Assembly: GCF_002904295.1 (NCBI RefSeq)
Contig: NZ_PPHG01000072.1
Span: 248,001 to 312,000, forward strand
DNA from: Amycolatopsis sp. CA-128772
Lineage (GTDB): Bacteria > Actinomycetota > Actinomycetes > Mycobacteriales > Pseudonocardiaceae
Direction of reading: 5' to 3'
Length of the DNA stretch: 64,000 bases
Positions 25,273 to 35,400 of the stretch are shown here, piece by piece. Position 1 is the first letter of the stretch. Each line of letters starts with the position of its first letter. The translations under genes and the position numbers were made by a program. The notes beneath the pieces are model-generated. The model saw only the letters and a program-made list of their open reading frames with translations, made no database searches and was not told where the DNA came from.

Positions 25273-26010
25273 TCAGCCCTCCGCCGCGAGGCTGCCGTCG
25301 CCGGTCTGCGGGGCGCCGGCCGGGACGACGACCACCTGGCGGGGCGCGTCCGGGCGCGGCGGCGCCTCGGGAGCGCGCTCCTTCGCCGGGCCGCAGACCA
25401 CCGACGCCAGCTTCACGTCGCCGCGGCCGAGTTCGCCGCCGAGCAGTTTGACGTGCAGCGCCGTGACTTCGAGGCTGCCGTCGTAGCGCTGGAGCTGTTC
25501 GTTGACGATCACTTCGGCCACGCCGGGGACGCCGAGCCGCTGGTTCGGCGCGGTGGCGGCGGGCAGTGTGCCCAGCCGGCCGAGGGTGGCGCCGGCGAGG
25601 TCGCTGCTGCCGGTCACGCGGCCGTCCGCCGCCGCGCAGCGGGCGCTGACCAGCCGGATCGACGGCACCCGCCCGGCGGCCGGGCCGAGCAGCGGCAGCG
25701 TCACCTCGGCGGCCGCTGCCTTGGCCGCCACGGAATCCGCGCCGGGCACCACGGAACTGGTGAGCGCCTTCGCGGTGACGAGCCCGCCGAGCGGCGCGTC
25801 GGCGACGCTTGCCGTGGCCGGTCCCCGGCTGCTCGAAGCGGCCAGCGGGCCGGTGTCGAGCGTGGCCGCCTTGCCGCCGGGCACCAGGGAAGCGCCGGCC
25901 GAAGCGCCGAACGCGGACCCGGTGACGGCGTCGTCCGCCGCCGCGACGCCGGTGGATCCGGCGAGCACGGCGGCGGCCAGGCTGCCGGCCCGGAGCAGGG
26001 TGGTGCGCAT
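25273..26010 (-). CDS. Secreted choice-of-anchor-type protein, sortase partner
   Basis: A 245-residue protein with an N-terminal signal peptide (LLRAGSLAAAVLAGSTGVAA). The core has two cysteines (SARCAAADG, SVVCGPAKE) and the block NQRLGVPGVAEVIVNEQLQR then VTALHVKLLGGELGRGDVKL, characteristic of actinobacterial choice-of-anchor P-like surface proteins. The tail has APQTGDGSLAAEG: an LPxTG-like motif but without the usual hydrophobic stretch and basic end. Start ATG follows GGAATTCCTC; an upstream in-frame ATG lacks signal-like sequence next to it. A promoter at 26102-26129 would leave an 85-base leader. Its role is not known. Confidence 0.8.
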   Translation of the reverse strand: MRTTLLRAGSLAAAVLAGSTGVAAADDAVTGSAFGASAGASLVPGGKAATLDTGPLAASSSRGPATASVADAPLGGLVTAKALTSSVVPGADSVAAKAAAAEVTLPLLGPAAGRVPSIRLVSARCAAADGRVTGSSDLAGATLGRLGTLPAATAPNQRLGVPGVAEVIVNEQLQRYDGSLEVTALHVKLLGGELGRGDVKLASVVCGPAKERAPEAPPRPDAPRQVVVVPAGAPQTGDGSLAAEG

Positions 26011-26101
26011 GAGGAATTCCTTTCGGCGGCAACGGATTCGCGGGAACGCGAGCGGGGACGCGCACCGGTGACACGACCGGTCCGCGGGAGAAATCCCGGC
26101 C

Positions 26102-26129
26102 AAGCTACCAAAATCGCCCAGGAGGGCAA
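26102..26129 (-). promoter_or_regulatory. Candidate promoter of the anchor-protein/sortase operon
   Basis: On the minus strand TTGCCC, 16 bases, then TAGCTT, fits the actinobacterial principal sigma pattern. The local sequence is AT-richer than its surroundings. Confidence 0.4.
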
Positions 26130-26510
26130 GGAATCCGCGCACCGGCGGCGGCCGGGGCAGTGCGCGAAAAGTGATCACGAACTGCGGCGGCCACCGTGAC
26201 GTGGCACCCCGGGCCCTGCTTTTGCCGTGCGCTGCCGACGTTCAGTAGCGCGCACTGCGGCATTCGAGGGGGTGTCCCGGCAGTTCAAACACGGACGAGT
26301 GATTACCGGAGTGGTGAAGGAAAACACGGAACGTGATGTGACGGACACGGAATTCCCGCTGTGCCACGGGATCACCGGGCAGCCGCGCCGGACCCTTGCC
26401 GGACCCTCGACGAAGGCCGCCGGGGCGTCCTCCCGGTCCATTCTCGGCAGCCGGAGAAAACCGCGGCCCGTCCGCGCGGCGGTCCTGGCCGGGCCGCCGC
26501 GCGGAGCGGG
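26130..26510. other. 381-bp region with no supported gene
   Basis: Between the anchor-protein promoter and the four-helix membrane protein. It is AT-richer than average around 26290-26360 (AACACGGAACGTGATGTGAC). Short ORFs exist on both strands but lack ribosome sites and codon bias. Possibly a remnant or long regulatory stretch. Confidence 0.4.
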
Positions 26511-27014
26511 TCAGCGCGGAGCCTTGAGCGAGGCGAAGTAGGCGTTCGACGGGCCGGTGAACGACAGGACCACGCCCACCACCGCGGCGAGCACGGCGAG
26601 GTAACCGCCGATCGTGCTCTGCCCGATCAGCAGCGAGAGCAGCTGCAGCGCGGTCAGCACGGTGAGCACGATCCGCGCCCAGTTCCGGCCGGCGCGCAGC
26701 TTGAACGCGAACAGCAGGTACAGCGCGGCGATGATGACCGCGATGACCACCGCGGTGATCATCGTGGCGTTCACCGTCTGGTCGATCTGGGCGTCGGTGA
26801 GGTTGCCGCCGCGTTGCCGGTTCGCGTCGCGGAGGGCCTGGGCGATGCCGTCCCGGTTGGCGAAGATCAGCACGCCGCCGATCAGCCCGATCACGGTCGA
26901 GGCGAGGAACGCCCAGAAGGCGCCTTCGACCGTACCGGGCCGCGCCGGCGCGGGTGGCTGACCCGTCGGAGCGGACGACTGCGGGTAGCTCGGATACTCG
27001 GGTGATTCACTCAT
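26511..27014 (-). CDS. Small four-helix membrane protein, unknown function
   Basis: A 167-residue protein. The first 40 residues are Pro/Ser/Tyr-rich (SPEYPSYPQSSAPTGQPP) and probably cytoplasmic. Four hydrophobic segments follow, beginning FWAFLASTVIGLIGGVLIF, ATMITAVVIAVIIAALYLLF and WARIVLTVLTALQLL. The pattern is common in actinomycete membrane proteins of unknown role. ATG chosen where the Pro-rich tail begins; the ribosome site is weak. Confidence 0.75.
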   Translation of the reverse strand: MSESPEYPSYPQSSAPTGQPPAPARPGTVEGAFWAFLASTVIGLIGGVLIFANRDGIAQALRDANRQRGGNLTDAQIDQTVNATMITAVVIAVIIAALYLLFAFKLRAGRNWARIVLTVLTALQLLSLLIGQSTIGGYLAVLAAVVGVVLSFTGPSNAYFASLKAPR

Positions 27015-27175
27015 AAGGACCAAATAGCACGCTTGCGGGTGACGCGCAGAGCGAAACCTCCGCGGACCCTCTCCCGGCGCTCCGCCGCACGCTGGGAATC
27101 CTCCTTTCCGGCGGTGTTCCACAATGGATTCGTCAGCGATTCCCCGCCCCGGAGGCGAAAACGAGCAGGACTCGA

Positions 27176-27480
27176 TCATGGCGACGACCGCGGCCGGCTG
27201 TCGTGCCCTGCGAGGTCGTTGACGCGGGTGATGGGTGGCTTGGCGCCGGGTGAGGTGTGGGCTCGGTGGTGGTGGTAGCGGTGCAGGAACTCGGGTGGTG
27301 CTTGGGCGCCGAGGTCGGTGAGTGCGTCGCGCCCGGCGTGGGAGCGGCGGTAGCCAGGGCGTTGCCGGTCATCACGCGTTCGGTCCGGTCGATGCCCAGC
27401 TCGGCCAGGACGGTGGCGGCGCTCGGGAGATCCCGAGCTCGGCAGCGACGTGGGCGACCGGGCGTCCATGGTCAGTGCAG
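27176..27480 (-). pseudogene. IS481-type transposase remnant with internal deletions
   Basis: The last 40 residues read PPEFLHRYHHHRAHTSPGAK then PPITRVNDLAGHDS, the classic C-terminus of IS481 integrase-type transposases. Just ahead, RSHAGRDALTDLGA matches an inner part of the same family, then in other frames ERVMTGNA and, near 27460, the N-terminal HTH-like HGRPVAHVAAELGIS. The pieces are in family order but with two large deletions and frame changes, about 300 of roughly 1000 bp remaining. No terminal inverted repeats were found. It abuts the DinB stop codon. Confidence 0.75.
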
Positions 27481-27960
27481 TCAGCGGCCGGTGCTGCCGT
27501 CGATCAGCTCCCGCAGGATGTCGGCGTGCCCGGCGTGGCGGCCGGTTTCCTCGATCAGGTGCACCAGGGCCCAGCGCATCGACGGCGGCGTGCGGCCGGG
27601 CCGGGGTACCGGCTGCGTCAGGTCGGGGCAGGCGTCGATCACGGCGTTCGCCTGCTCGCACGCCGTGCGGTAGTCCGCGAGCACCGAGGCGACGGTCTCG
27701 TCCGGGCCCGGCCGGAACGTGCCGGGCCAGTCGGGCGGCTGCTCGCCGAGGAAGGTGAACCGTTCGACGTGCGCGAGGTGCCGGACCAGGCCCAGCAGCG
27801 ACGTCCCGGACGGCACGCCGGGCGTCCGGACCGCCGGTTCCGGGACGTCCTGGGCCTTGGCGGCCACGGCGGCCCGGAGGTGGTCGAGGAAGCCGCGCAG
27901 GACGGCCTTCTCGTCCGGGCCGGTGCGCGGGGGCGGGGTGTCCCGCCGGGTTCGGGGCAT
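27481..27960 (-). CDS. DinB / DUF664 family protein
   Basis: A 159-residue four-helix-bundle protein. SLLGLVRHLAHVERFTF and RWALVHLIEETGRHAGHADI hold the His residues that bind metal in mini-DinB proteins. These proteins include mycothiol- or bacillithiol-dependent transferases, but most are uncharacterised. ATG with AAAGGA upstream, 10 bases after the stop of the methyltransferase gene, so likely one operon. Confidence 0.85.
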   Translation of the reverse strand: MPRTRRDTPPPRTGPDEKAVLRGFLDHLRAAVAAKAQDVPEPAVRTPGVPSGTSLLGLVRHLAHVERFTFLGEQPPDWPGTFRPGPDETVASVLADYRTACEQANAVIDACPDLTQPVPRPGRTPPSMRWALVHLIEETGRHAGHADILRELIDGSTGR

Positions 27961-27970
27961 GACGGTCCTT

Positions 27971-28588
27971 TCAGCGGGTGCGGCGGATCAGCAGGAGGTG
28001 GTCGACGACCTCGGCGGTTCGCCCGCCGGGTCCGGTGGCGCGGCGGGGGAGGGCGTCGGCGCGCTCGACGGTCCACCGCGCCGGATCCAGCGGGGGCGCG
28101 GCCAGTGCGGGCACCGCGGCCGGGTCCTGGTGCCACGACCACGGTGCGACGGACCCGTGTTCGACGACCAGCAGCCGCCCGCCGGGGGAGAGCGCTTGCG
28201 CGGCCTGCCGCAGCACGGCGTCGCGGGGGAGCGGGAAGGACGTGTGCAGGTAGTGCGCCGAGACGAGGTCGAAGGAACCCGCCGGAAACGTGGCGGACAG
28301 GTCGTGCCGCGCGCCCGTGATCCGGCCGCCCAGCCCGAGGGCCCGCGCGCGGCGGGCCAGGTGGGCGAGGGCGACGGCGGAGATGTCGGCGGCGGTCACG
28401 TGCCAGCCGCGCCGGGCCGGCCACAGCGCGTCCCCGCCGGGGCCGGACCCGAGGGCGAGCGCCCGCCCGGGAATCAGCCGGGCGGCGACTTCGGCGAGCC
28501 GGACGTTGGGGCGCGGCTCGCCGTCGGTCAGGTGAGCCGCGTGGTGGCCGTCCCAGAACCGGGCCGCTTCGGTGGCCGATGTCGTCAT
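27971..28588 (-). CDS. Class I SAM-dependent methyltransferase
   Basis: A 205-residue cytoplasmic protein. Motif I is ALALGSGPGGDALWPARRG, with the acidic residue of motif II in VTAADISAVAL and a motif-III-like FDLVSAHYLHT. The substrate is not predictable. ATG follows AAGGTGG. It diverges from the XRE-cupin regulator, sharing a 66-bp control region, and is a likely target of it. Confidence 0.85.
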   Translation of the reverse strand: MTTSATEAARFWDGHHAAHLTDGEPRPNVRLAEVAARLIPGRALALGSGPGGDALWPARRGWHVTAADISAVALAHLARRARALGLGGRITGARHDLSATFPAGSFDLVSAHYLHTSFPLPRDAVLRQAAQALSPGGRLLVVEHGSVAPWSWHQDPAAVPALAAPPLDPARWTVERADALPRRATGPGGRTAEVVDHLLLIRRTR

Positions 28589-28614
28589 GGGCCCACCTTG
28601 ACCCGGCCCCGGCC

Positions 28615-28644
28615 GTTCCGGCACGCGTTCTTGCGGTTCCGGCA
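28615..28644. promoter_or_regulatory. Direct repeat of GTTCCGGCA between methyltransferase and XRE genes
   Basis: GTTCCGGCA occurs at 28615 and 28636, 21 bases apart (two helical turns), inside the short divergent region. It is a candidate site for the XRE regulator encoded to the right. Confidence 0.4.
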
Positions 28645-28654
28645 AGATGGCCGG

Positions 28655-29233
28655 GTGAGCGACGACTTCGAAGACGTGCTGCACGCGGTCGGCCCCCGGC
28701 TGCGGGCGCTGCGCCGGCACCGCGGCCTGACGCTGGCGGAGGTCGCCGGCACGACCGGCGTGTCGGAAAGCACGCTGTCCCGGCTGGAAAGCGGGCAGCG
28801 GCGGGCCAGCCTCGAACTGCTGCTGCCGCTGGCCCGCGTCTACGACGTCCCGCTCGACGACCTCGTCGGCGCGCCGCGCACCGGGGACCCGCGCATCCAC
28901 CTCACCCCGATCCACCGGTACGGCATGACCTTCGTGCCGCTGTCCCGGCGGCCGGGCGGGATGCAGGCGTACAAGATGATCATCCCCAGCGCCGCCCCGC
29001 CGCCGGCCCCGGACCACCAGACGCACGAAGGGCACGAATGGCTGTACGTGCTCCACGGGAACCTGCGGCTGGTCCTCGGCGAGCACGACCTGGTGCTGCC
29101 CGCGTGCGAAGCGGCGGAGTTCGACACGACGATCCCGCACTGGCTCGGCACCGCGGACGGCAAGGCGGTCGAGCTCCTCATCCTCTTCGGCCGCCAGGGA
29201 GAACGCGCCCACCTGCGCGCCCGCGCGCAGTGA
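28655..29233 (+). CDS. XRE-family regulator with C-terminal cupin
   Basis: A 192-residue protein. The helix-turn-helix is LRALRRHRGLTLAEVAGTTG then SESTLSRLESGQRRASLELL. From about residue 95 a cupin barrel follows with THEGHEWLYVLHGNLRLVLG and an EFDTTIPHWLG closing motif. Such proteins sense a small molecule and control adjacent genes. GTG start; ribosome site weak, possibly leaderless. Confidence 0.85.
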   Translation: MSDDFEDVLHAVGPRLRALRRHRGLTLAEVAGTTGVSESTLSRLESGQRRASLELLLPLARVYDVPLDDLVGAPRTGDPRIHLTPIHRYGMTFVPLSRRPGGMQAYKMIIPSAAPPPAPDHQTHEGHEWLYVLHGNLRLVLGEHDLVLPACEAAEFDTTIPHWLGTADGKAVELLILFGRQGERAHLRARAQ

Positions 29234-29246
29234 GGCCGGCGCGATG

Positions 29247-29277
29247 TTCCTTGGGAGACAACGGAATTCCCAAGGAA
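29247..29277. terminator. Perfect 10-bp AT-rich inverted repeat after the XRE gene
   Basis: TTCCTTGGGA and TCCCAAGGAA flank an 11-base loop, starting 13 bases past the XRE stop. There is no T-tract. It may be a terminator or an operator for the RHS gene that begins 134 bases further on. Confidence 0.5.
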
Positions 29278-29410
29278 AAGTAATGTCCGATTGTTCGGTT
29301 CCCATACTCGAAGATCACTCCAATGGGTGATGGGTCCCGCCGGGCGGACAGTTAGATTTCCCCTTGGCGGCCGGATTTCCGGGGCCGCTACTTCAGGGGG
29401 AGGATCTGCC

Positions 29411-32400
29411 GTGTCCGGTGGAATCGATCGTGCGCGAAGAATGTCCGGATGGCGAGTGCTGACCGTGCTGGGCACGGTGCTCGCGCTCGCCGGAGCGACC
29501 ACTTCGGTCGTGGCCGCGGCACCGAAACCGCCCGCGCCCGCACCGCACGCCGCCGCGCCGGAACCGGCGGATTTCGGCCCGGACGCGGCGAAATCCGCCG
29601 ACGTCGCCGTCGACGGGTACGGAGACGCGCAGGGCTACCACGTCGAACTGGGGCGGGAAGCCGCCGGGTTCGCCTGGCGGGAAGCCGCGCTCCTGCACCC
29701 GGCCGGGTTCGACGACGGCTCGTGGACCGGCTACCAGTGCGTGTCCGGCGACGGGAAGTACGCCGCCGTCGCGATCCTCCCCGCATCGGCCGTCAACACC
29801 CAGGCCGCGCGCGACCACGGTGCCTTCGCCTACTCCGTCGACCTCGGCACCGGAGCCGTGCGCGCCCTGGCCGGCGGCGTCGGCCTCAAGTACTACTCGC
29901 CCGGCTGCGGAACCGGCGACACCGCCGTGTTCACCGTCGCCCTCGACGGGCAGACCCGGCTGCTCACCGCGAACCTGGCCACCGGCCGGGTCGACGCCGA
30001 CGTGACCACGCCGGGGCAGCTCACCTCCGCCGTCCCCGCCGCGGGCGGGATCGTCGGCGTGGCCGGCAACCGGCTGGTTTCCCTGCCCGCCAAGGGAAAG
30101 CCCGCCGTGGTGGCCACCCTGCCCGGGGACGTCTACGACGTGCATCCGGCCGCCGACGGCGGCGTCAGCTTCCTGCACACCGGGCCGGGCACCCGCACCG
30201 CGACCGCCGCGCACGAACACGCCGGCGCGGTCACCACCCTCGGTTCCGGCGACCTCGGCCGGGTGCAGCTGTTCCAGGGCCGGGCCGGGCGCGCCGTGCT
30301 CACCGGCGCCACGCCGGCCGCGCCCGCCGCGCTGGCCGCCGCGGGCGTGCGCAGCGTGGGCGACGGCCCGCTCGCGCACGGCGCCGAAGCGTCCTCTTTG
30401 GACGGTGACGTGCTGCTCGGCCCGGACGGCGACGGCCGGAAGTCCTCGCCCGCCCTGCTGGCGACGAACAGCGGCAAGGTGCTCGCGCCCGCGGTCCCGG
30501 CGGCCACCCGGGCCGCCGCCACCGCCGTGCCCACCTACTCCGCCGCGCCGAAGGCCGCTCAGGCACCGCACCAGAACCGGCTGAGCCCGAAGGGTGACGC
30601 GGCCCCGGCGGCGAAGGCGGCCCCGGCCACCACCCAGGCGCAGACGCCGAAGTGCGCGGTGCCGCCGCTGAACGCCAACCGGCAGGTCATGCAGCCGAAC
30701 CCGGCGCAGGTCAACTGGGCGGTGCAGCTGGCCGAGCAGGGCCTGCTGACCGGCAGCGCGTACACGCGCCCGGCCGGCTTCGGCAACCTGGGCCTGGTCG
30801 CCTACGCACCCAACAGCGACTTCCCGCTGATCCCGCTGTCGCACCCGGCGGGCGGCTCGAACTCGGTGCCGCGGTCGATCTTCGAGGGCATCATGGCCCA
30901 GGAGTCGAACTGGTCGCAGGCGTCGTGGCACGCGCCGGCCGGCACCGCCGGCGACCCGCTGATCGCCAGCTACTACGGCGCCGGCGGGGACATCGTCTCG
31001 ATGAACTACGCCGCTTCCGACTGCGGCTACGGCATCAGCCAGGTCACCGACGGCATGCACCTCGGCGACCACTCGCTGTCCGAGCACGGCCAGTGGAAGG
31101 TCGCGGTCGACTACCAGGAGAACATCGCCGCCGGCCTGCAGATCCTCGAGACCACCTGGAACCAGCTCTACACCGCCGGGATCACCGCCAACAACGCCGA
31201 CCCGCGCTACCTGGAGAACTGGTACTTCGCGGCCTGGGCGTACAACTCGGGCATCCAGCCGAACGCGGCCAACGGCAACACCACCGGCTGCACGCCCGGC
31301 CCGTCCTGCACCGGCCCGCACGGCACGTGGGGGCTGGGCTGGACCAACAACCCGGCCAACCTGGACTACCCGCCCAACCGCGACCCGTACCTGCAGGACA
31401 CCTACGCCGACGCGGCGCACCCGGCGAGCTGGCCGTACCAGGAGCGCGTGCTCGGCTGGACCGCGAGCCCGCTGATCCGCTACAGCAACCCGGCGTACGC
31501 GAAGCCGACGTACAACGGCGGCCAGCACTGGGTGCAGCCCGCCCCGTTCACCGCGATGTGTTCCCTGTCCGCCAACCAGTGCGACCCGAACGCCACCAAC
31601 ACCTCGAACCCGGGCGCGAGCCACTGCATGCTGAACGACTTCCAGTGCTGGTGGCACAACCCGGTGACGTGGATCCCCAGCTGCGCGACGACGTGCGCGA
31701 CGAGCCCGTACGCCGTGTCGGGCGGGTCCGAACCGGCGAACCCGACGCAGAACCCGCCGACGTGCAGCCAGGACACGGCGAAGGTGCCCGGCGGCTCGAT
31801 CATCGTCGACGACGAGCCGTCGCGGCTGAACCTGCAGGGCTGCGGCGCCGCGAACTGGTCGGACAACGGCACGTTCACCTACACGTACGGGACGAACTCC
31901 GCGGGTGACCCGATCGGCGCGATCGACACCCACCAGCTCGGCACCGGCCTCGGCGGCCGGGTCCTGTTCACCCACACCGAGGACGGCTCGAACCCGGCGC
32001 TGATCAACACCGGCGTCTGGACCCCGAACCTGCCGTCGCTGCAGTACTACAAGGTCAAGCTGCACCTGCCCGGCCTCGGCGCCGAGGCGACGAACGTCGT
32101 CTACACCATCAACCCCGGCGGTGGGGTGTCGCCGTGGAAGATCCGCGTCAACCAGGCGTGGAACTCCGAGCAGTGGGTCACCATCGGCACGTTCGCCATG
32201 CAGAACGGCGCCACCGTCACCCTGACCAACAACGGCAGCTCCCAGGACCAGGGCGGGTACGGCTATTCGGACTTCGACGTCGCCTTCGACGCGATCGCGT
32301 TCGTCCCGCAGGGCGGCACGCCAGGCCAGCCGATCGGCGGCCCGCCCGGCATCCAGGACGAGCCGCGCGGCAGCAACCCGGCGTTCATCGCCTGCGGCTG

Positions 32401-35400
32401 CGCCCGCCGGACAGCCGGCGACCCGGTCGACACCGCGACCGGCTACTTCGGCGACGAATTCACCGACCTGACCACGCCCGGGCGCGGCCTGCCGCTGAAC
32501 TTCTCCCGCAGCTACGCCGAAAGCATCGCCGACCCCAACGGTCCGAACAAGGCGCTCGCCGCCGACGGGCCGTTCGGCTGGGGCTGGACGTATTCGTACA
32601 ACCTGTCCGCGAACACCGACCCCGCCACCGGAACCGTGACGGTGAAGCAGGAAGACGGTTCCGCGGTCGCCTTCACCGCGACCGGGAGCACCTTCGCCCC
32701 CGCCGCACCCCGGTTCGACGCGGCGTTGGCCAAGTCCGGCACCACCTACACGTACACGCGGCGAGGACGGCAGATCTTCACCTTCGACGTCGCCAGTGGA
32801 CACTTGACGGCGGAGACCGACCTCGCCGGGAGCAAGGCGTCGCCGAGCTACGGGACGACGCTCGCCTACGACGGTGCCGGCCACCTGTCGGCGATCACCG
32901 ACCCCGCCGGGCGCGCCTACACGCTCAGCTGGACGGGCAGCCACATCAGCGGCCTGTCCGACCCGGCCGGCCGGACGGTGACCTACGGCTACGACGCGAA
33001 CGACAACCTCACCGACGTCTACGGCGTCGGCACCACCCGGGCACCCACCCGGAAGGACGACGACCACGCCCAGTACACCTACGACGGCAACCACCTGATG
33101 ACGTCGATGCGGTCCCCCGCCAACTTCGGCGGCCCGGCCTCGGCGACGACCTCGATGGTGTACGACAGCGCCGAGCGCGTCCACACGCAGACGGACGCCA
33201 ACGCGCACACCACGACGTTCACCTACGGCCCGGACGGCGGCCTGGCCGCCGGCCAGACCCTCGTGACGGACCCGAACGGGCACCGGAAGCTGGACACCTA
33301 CCAGAACGGGCTGCTGGTCTCGGAAACCCTGGGCTACGGCACGGCCGACGCCGGGACTACGTCCTACACCTACGACCCGGTCACCCTCGGCGTGTCCACG
33401 CAGACCGACCCCGACGGCGCCCTGCACACGTTCACCTACGACGACCACGGCAACAAGACCTCCGAGTCGAACGCCCTCGGCTTCACGACCGACTACGTCT
33501 ACGACGACGCCGCGAACCTCCTGGAAACCATCGACGCCGACGGGGTGGCCACGGTCAACCAGTACGACCAGGCCGGGCACGTCCCGCCGGGCGCCGGCGG
33601 CGGGCTGGACCTGACGTCGAGGACGGTCACCCGCGCGAACAACGTCGTGGAGTCCACGACCGGCAACTTCGGGGCGGCCCCGGTCCGCACCGCCGCGTTC
33701 TACTACGACGACCCGGCGCACCCGGCCGACCAGACCCGGGCGGTCGACCCGAACGGCAAGACCACCAGCGTCGCGTTCGACGCCTTCGGCGACCGGGTCT
33801 CGGTGACCGACGCCGCGGGGGACAGGACCCAGTCCGGGTTCGACACCGCGACCGGCCTGCTCGTTTCGACGGTGGACGGGAACGGCAGCGCGGCCGGCGT
33901 CACCACCGCCTGCACCCCGCCGGCCAAGGGGTGCACGACCTACGGCCACGACGCCTACGGGAACGTCACGCTGACGACGGATCCGCTCGGCCACGCCGCG
34001 TCCGCGCACTTCGACGCCGACGGGCACCAGACGTCGGCCACCGACGCCAACCAGCGGACGACCATCACGACGTTCGACCCGGTGGGGCAGCCGGTGAAGG
34101 TCACCCAGGCGGACAACTCGACCCGGATCACGGACTACAACCCGGACGGAACGGTCGCCGACACGATCGACGGCCTCGGCGCCAAGACGACCTACGGCTA
34201 CGACGGGCAGGGCCGCAAGAACTCCCGCACGGATCCGGACAACCGCACGTCGACCGTGCACCTCGACCCGGCCGGGCACGCCCTGACCGCGACCGACCCC
34301 GGCGGCCGGGTCACGACGAACGGGTACGACCCCGCGGGCCAGCTCAAGTCGATGACCTATTCCGACGGCGTGACGCCGAAGGTCGTCTACAGCTACGACC
34401 CGGCCGGTCACCGGTCGACGATGACGGACGGGACCGGCACGTCGACCTGGACCTACAACGCCTTCGGCGAAGTCACCTCGCAGACGCAGGGCTCGGGCGC
34501 GACCGTCGGGTACGGCTACGACGACAACGGGAACCAGACCGGCATCACCTACCCGGGGCGCACCAGCACGGTGGTCCGGACCTTCGACGACGCCGAGCGG
34601 CTCAAGACGGTGACCGACTGGAACGGGAACAAGACCACCTTCGGCTACGACGGCGACGGCGTCGTCAAGACGACCTCGTACCCGAACGGCACCACGGTGA
34701 CCAACGGGTACGACGACAGCGACCACCTGACGAGCACCACCGCCGTGACCGGCTCGGCCACCGCGGTGTCGGCGACCTACGGCCGTGACCCGATCGGCCA
34801 GCTCGCGTCCCGCACCGTCGGGCCGGCCACCCAGACGTTCGGGTACAACGCCAAGGAACAGCTCAGCTCCGACGGTTCGAACACCTACACCGACGACGCC
34901 GCGGACAACCCGGTGCAGATCGGCGCCGTCACCCAGGCGTTCGACGCGGCCGGGCAGCTCTGCTGGACGCTGCCCGGCGGCTCGGCCGGCACGCCGGGCT
35001 GCGGCACCGTCCCGGCCGGTGCCGTCGGCTACACCTTCGGCGCGTCGGGTGAGCGCAAGACGGCCGGCTCGACCAGCTACGGCTACGACCAGGCGGGCCG
35101 GCTGAATTCGTTCACGCGGGGCGCCACGGCGGCAACCTACGGCTACAACGGTGACGGCCTGCGGATGTCCAGGACGTCCGGCGGGACGACGACCACGTTC
35201 GTCTGGGACGCCGGCGCGACGCCGAATGTCCTGAACGACGCGACCAACGAGTACCTCTACGGCCCCGACGGCCTCCCGATCGAACAGGTCGGTGCGGCGG
35301 GTGCGTTCTGGTACGTCCACGACCAGGTCGGCTCGACCCTCGCGCTGCTCACCGGTGCGGGTGCGGTCGCCGGTAGCTACCGCTACACGCCGTACGGCGT

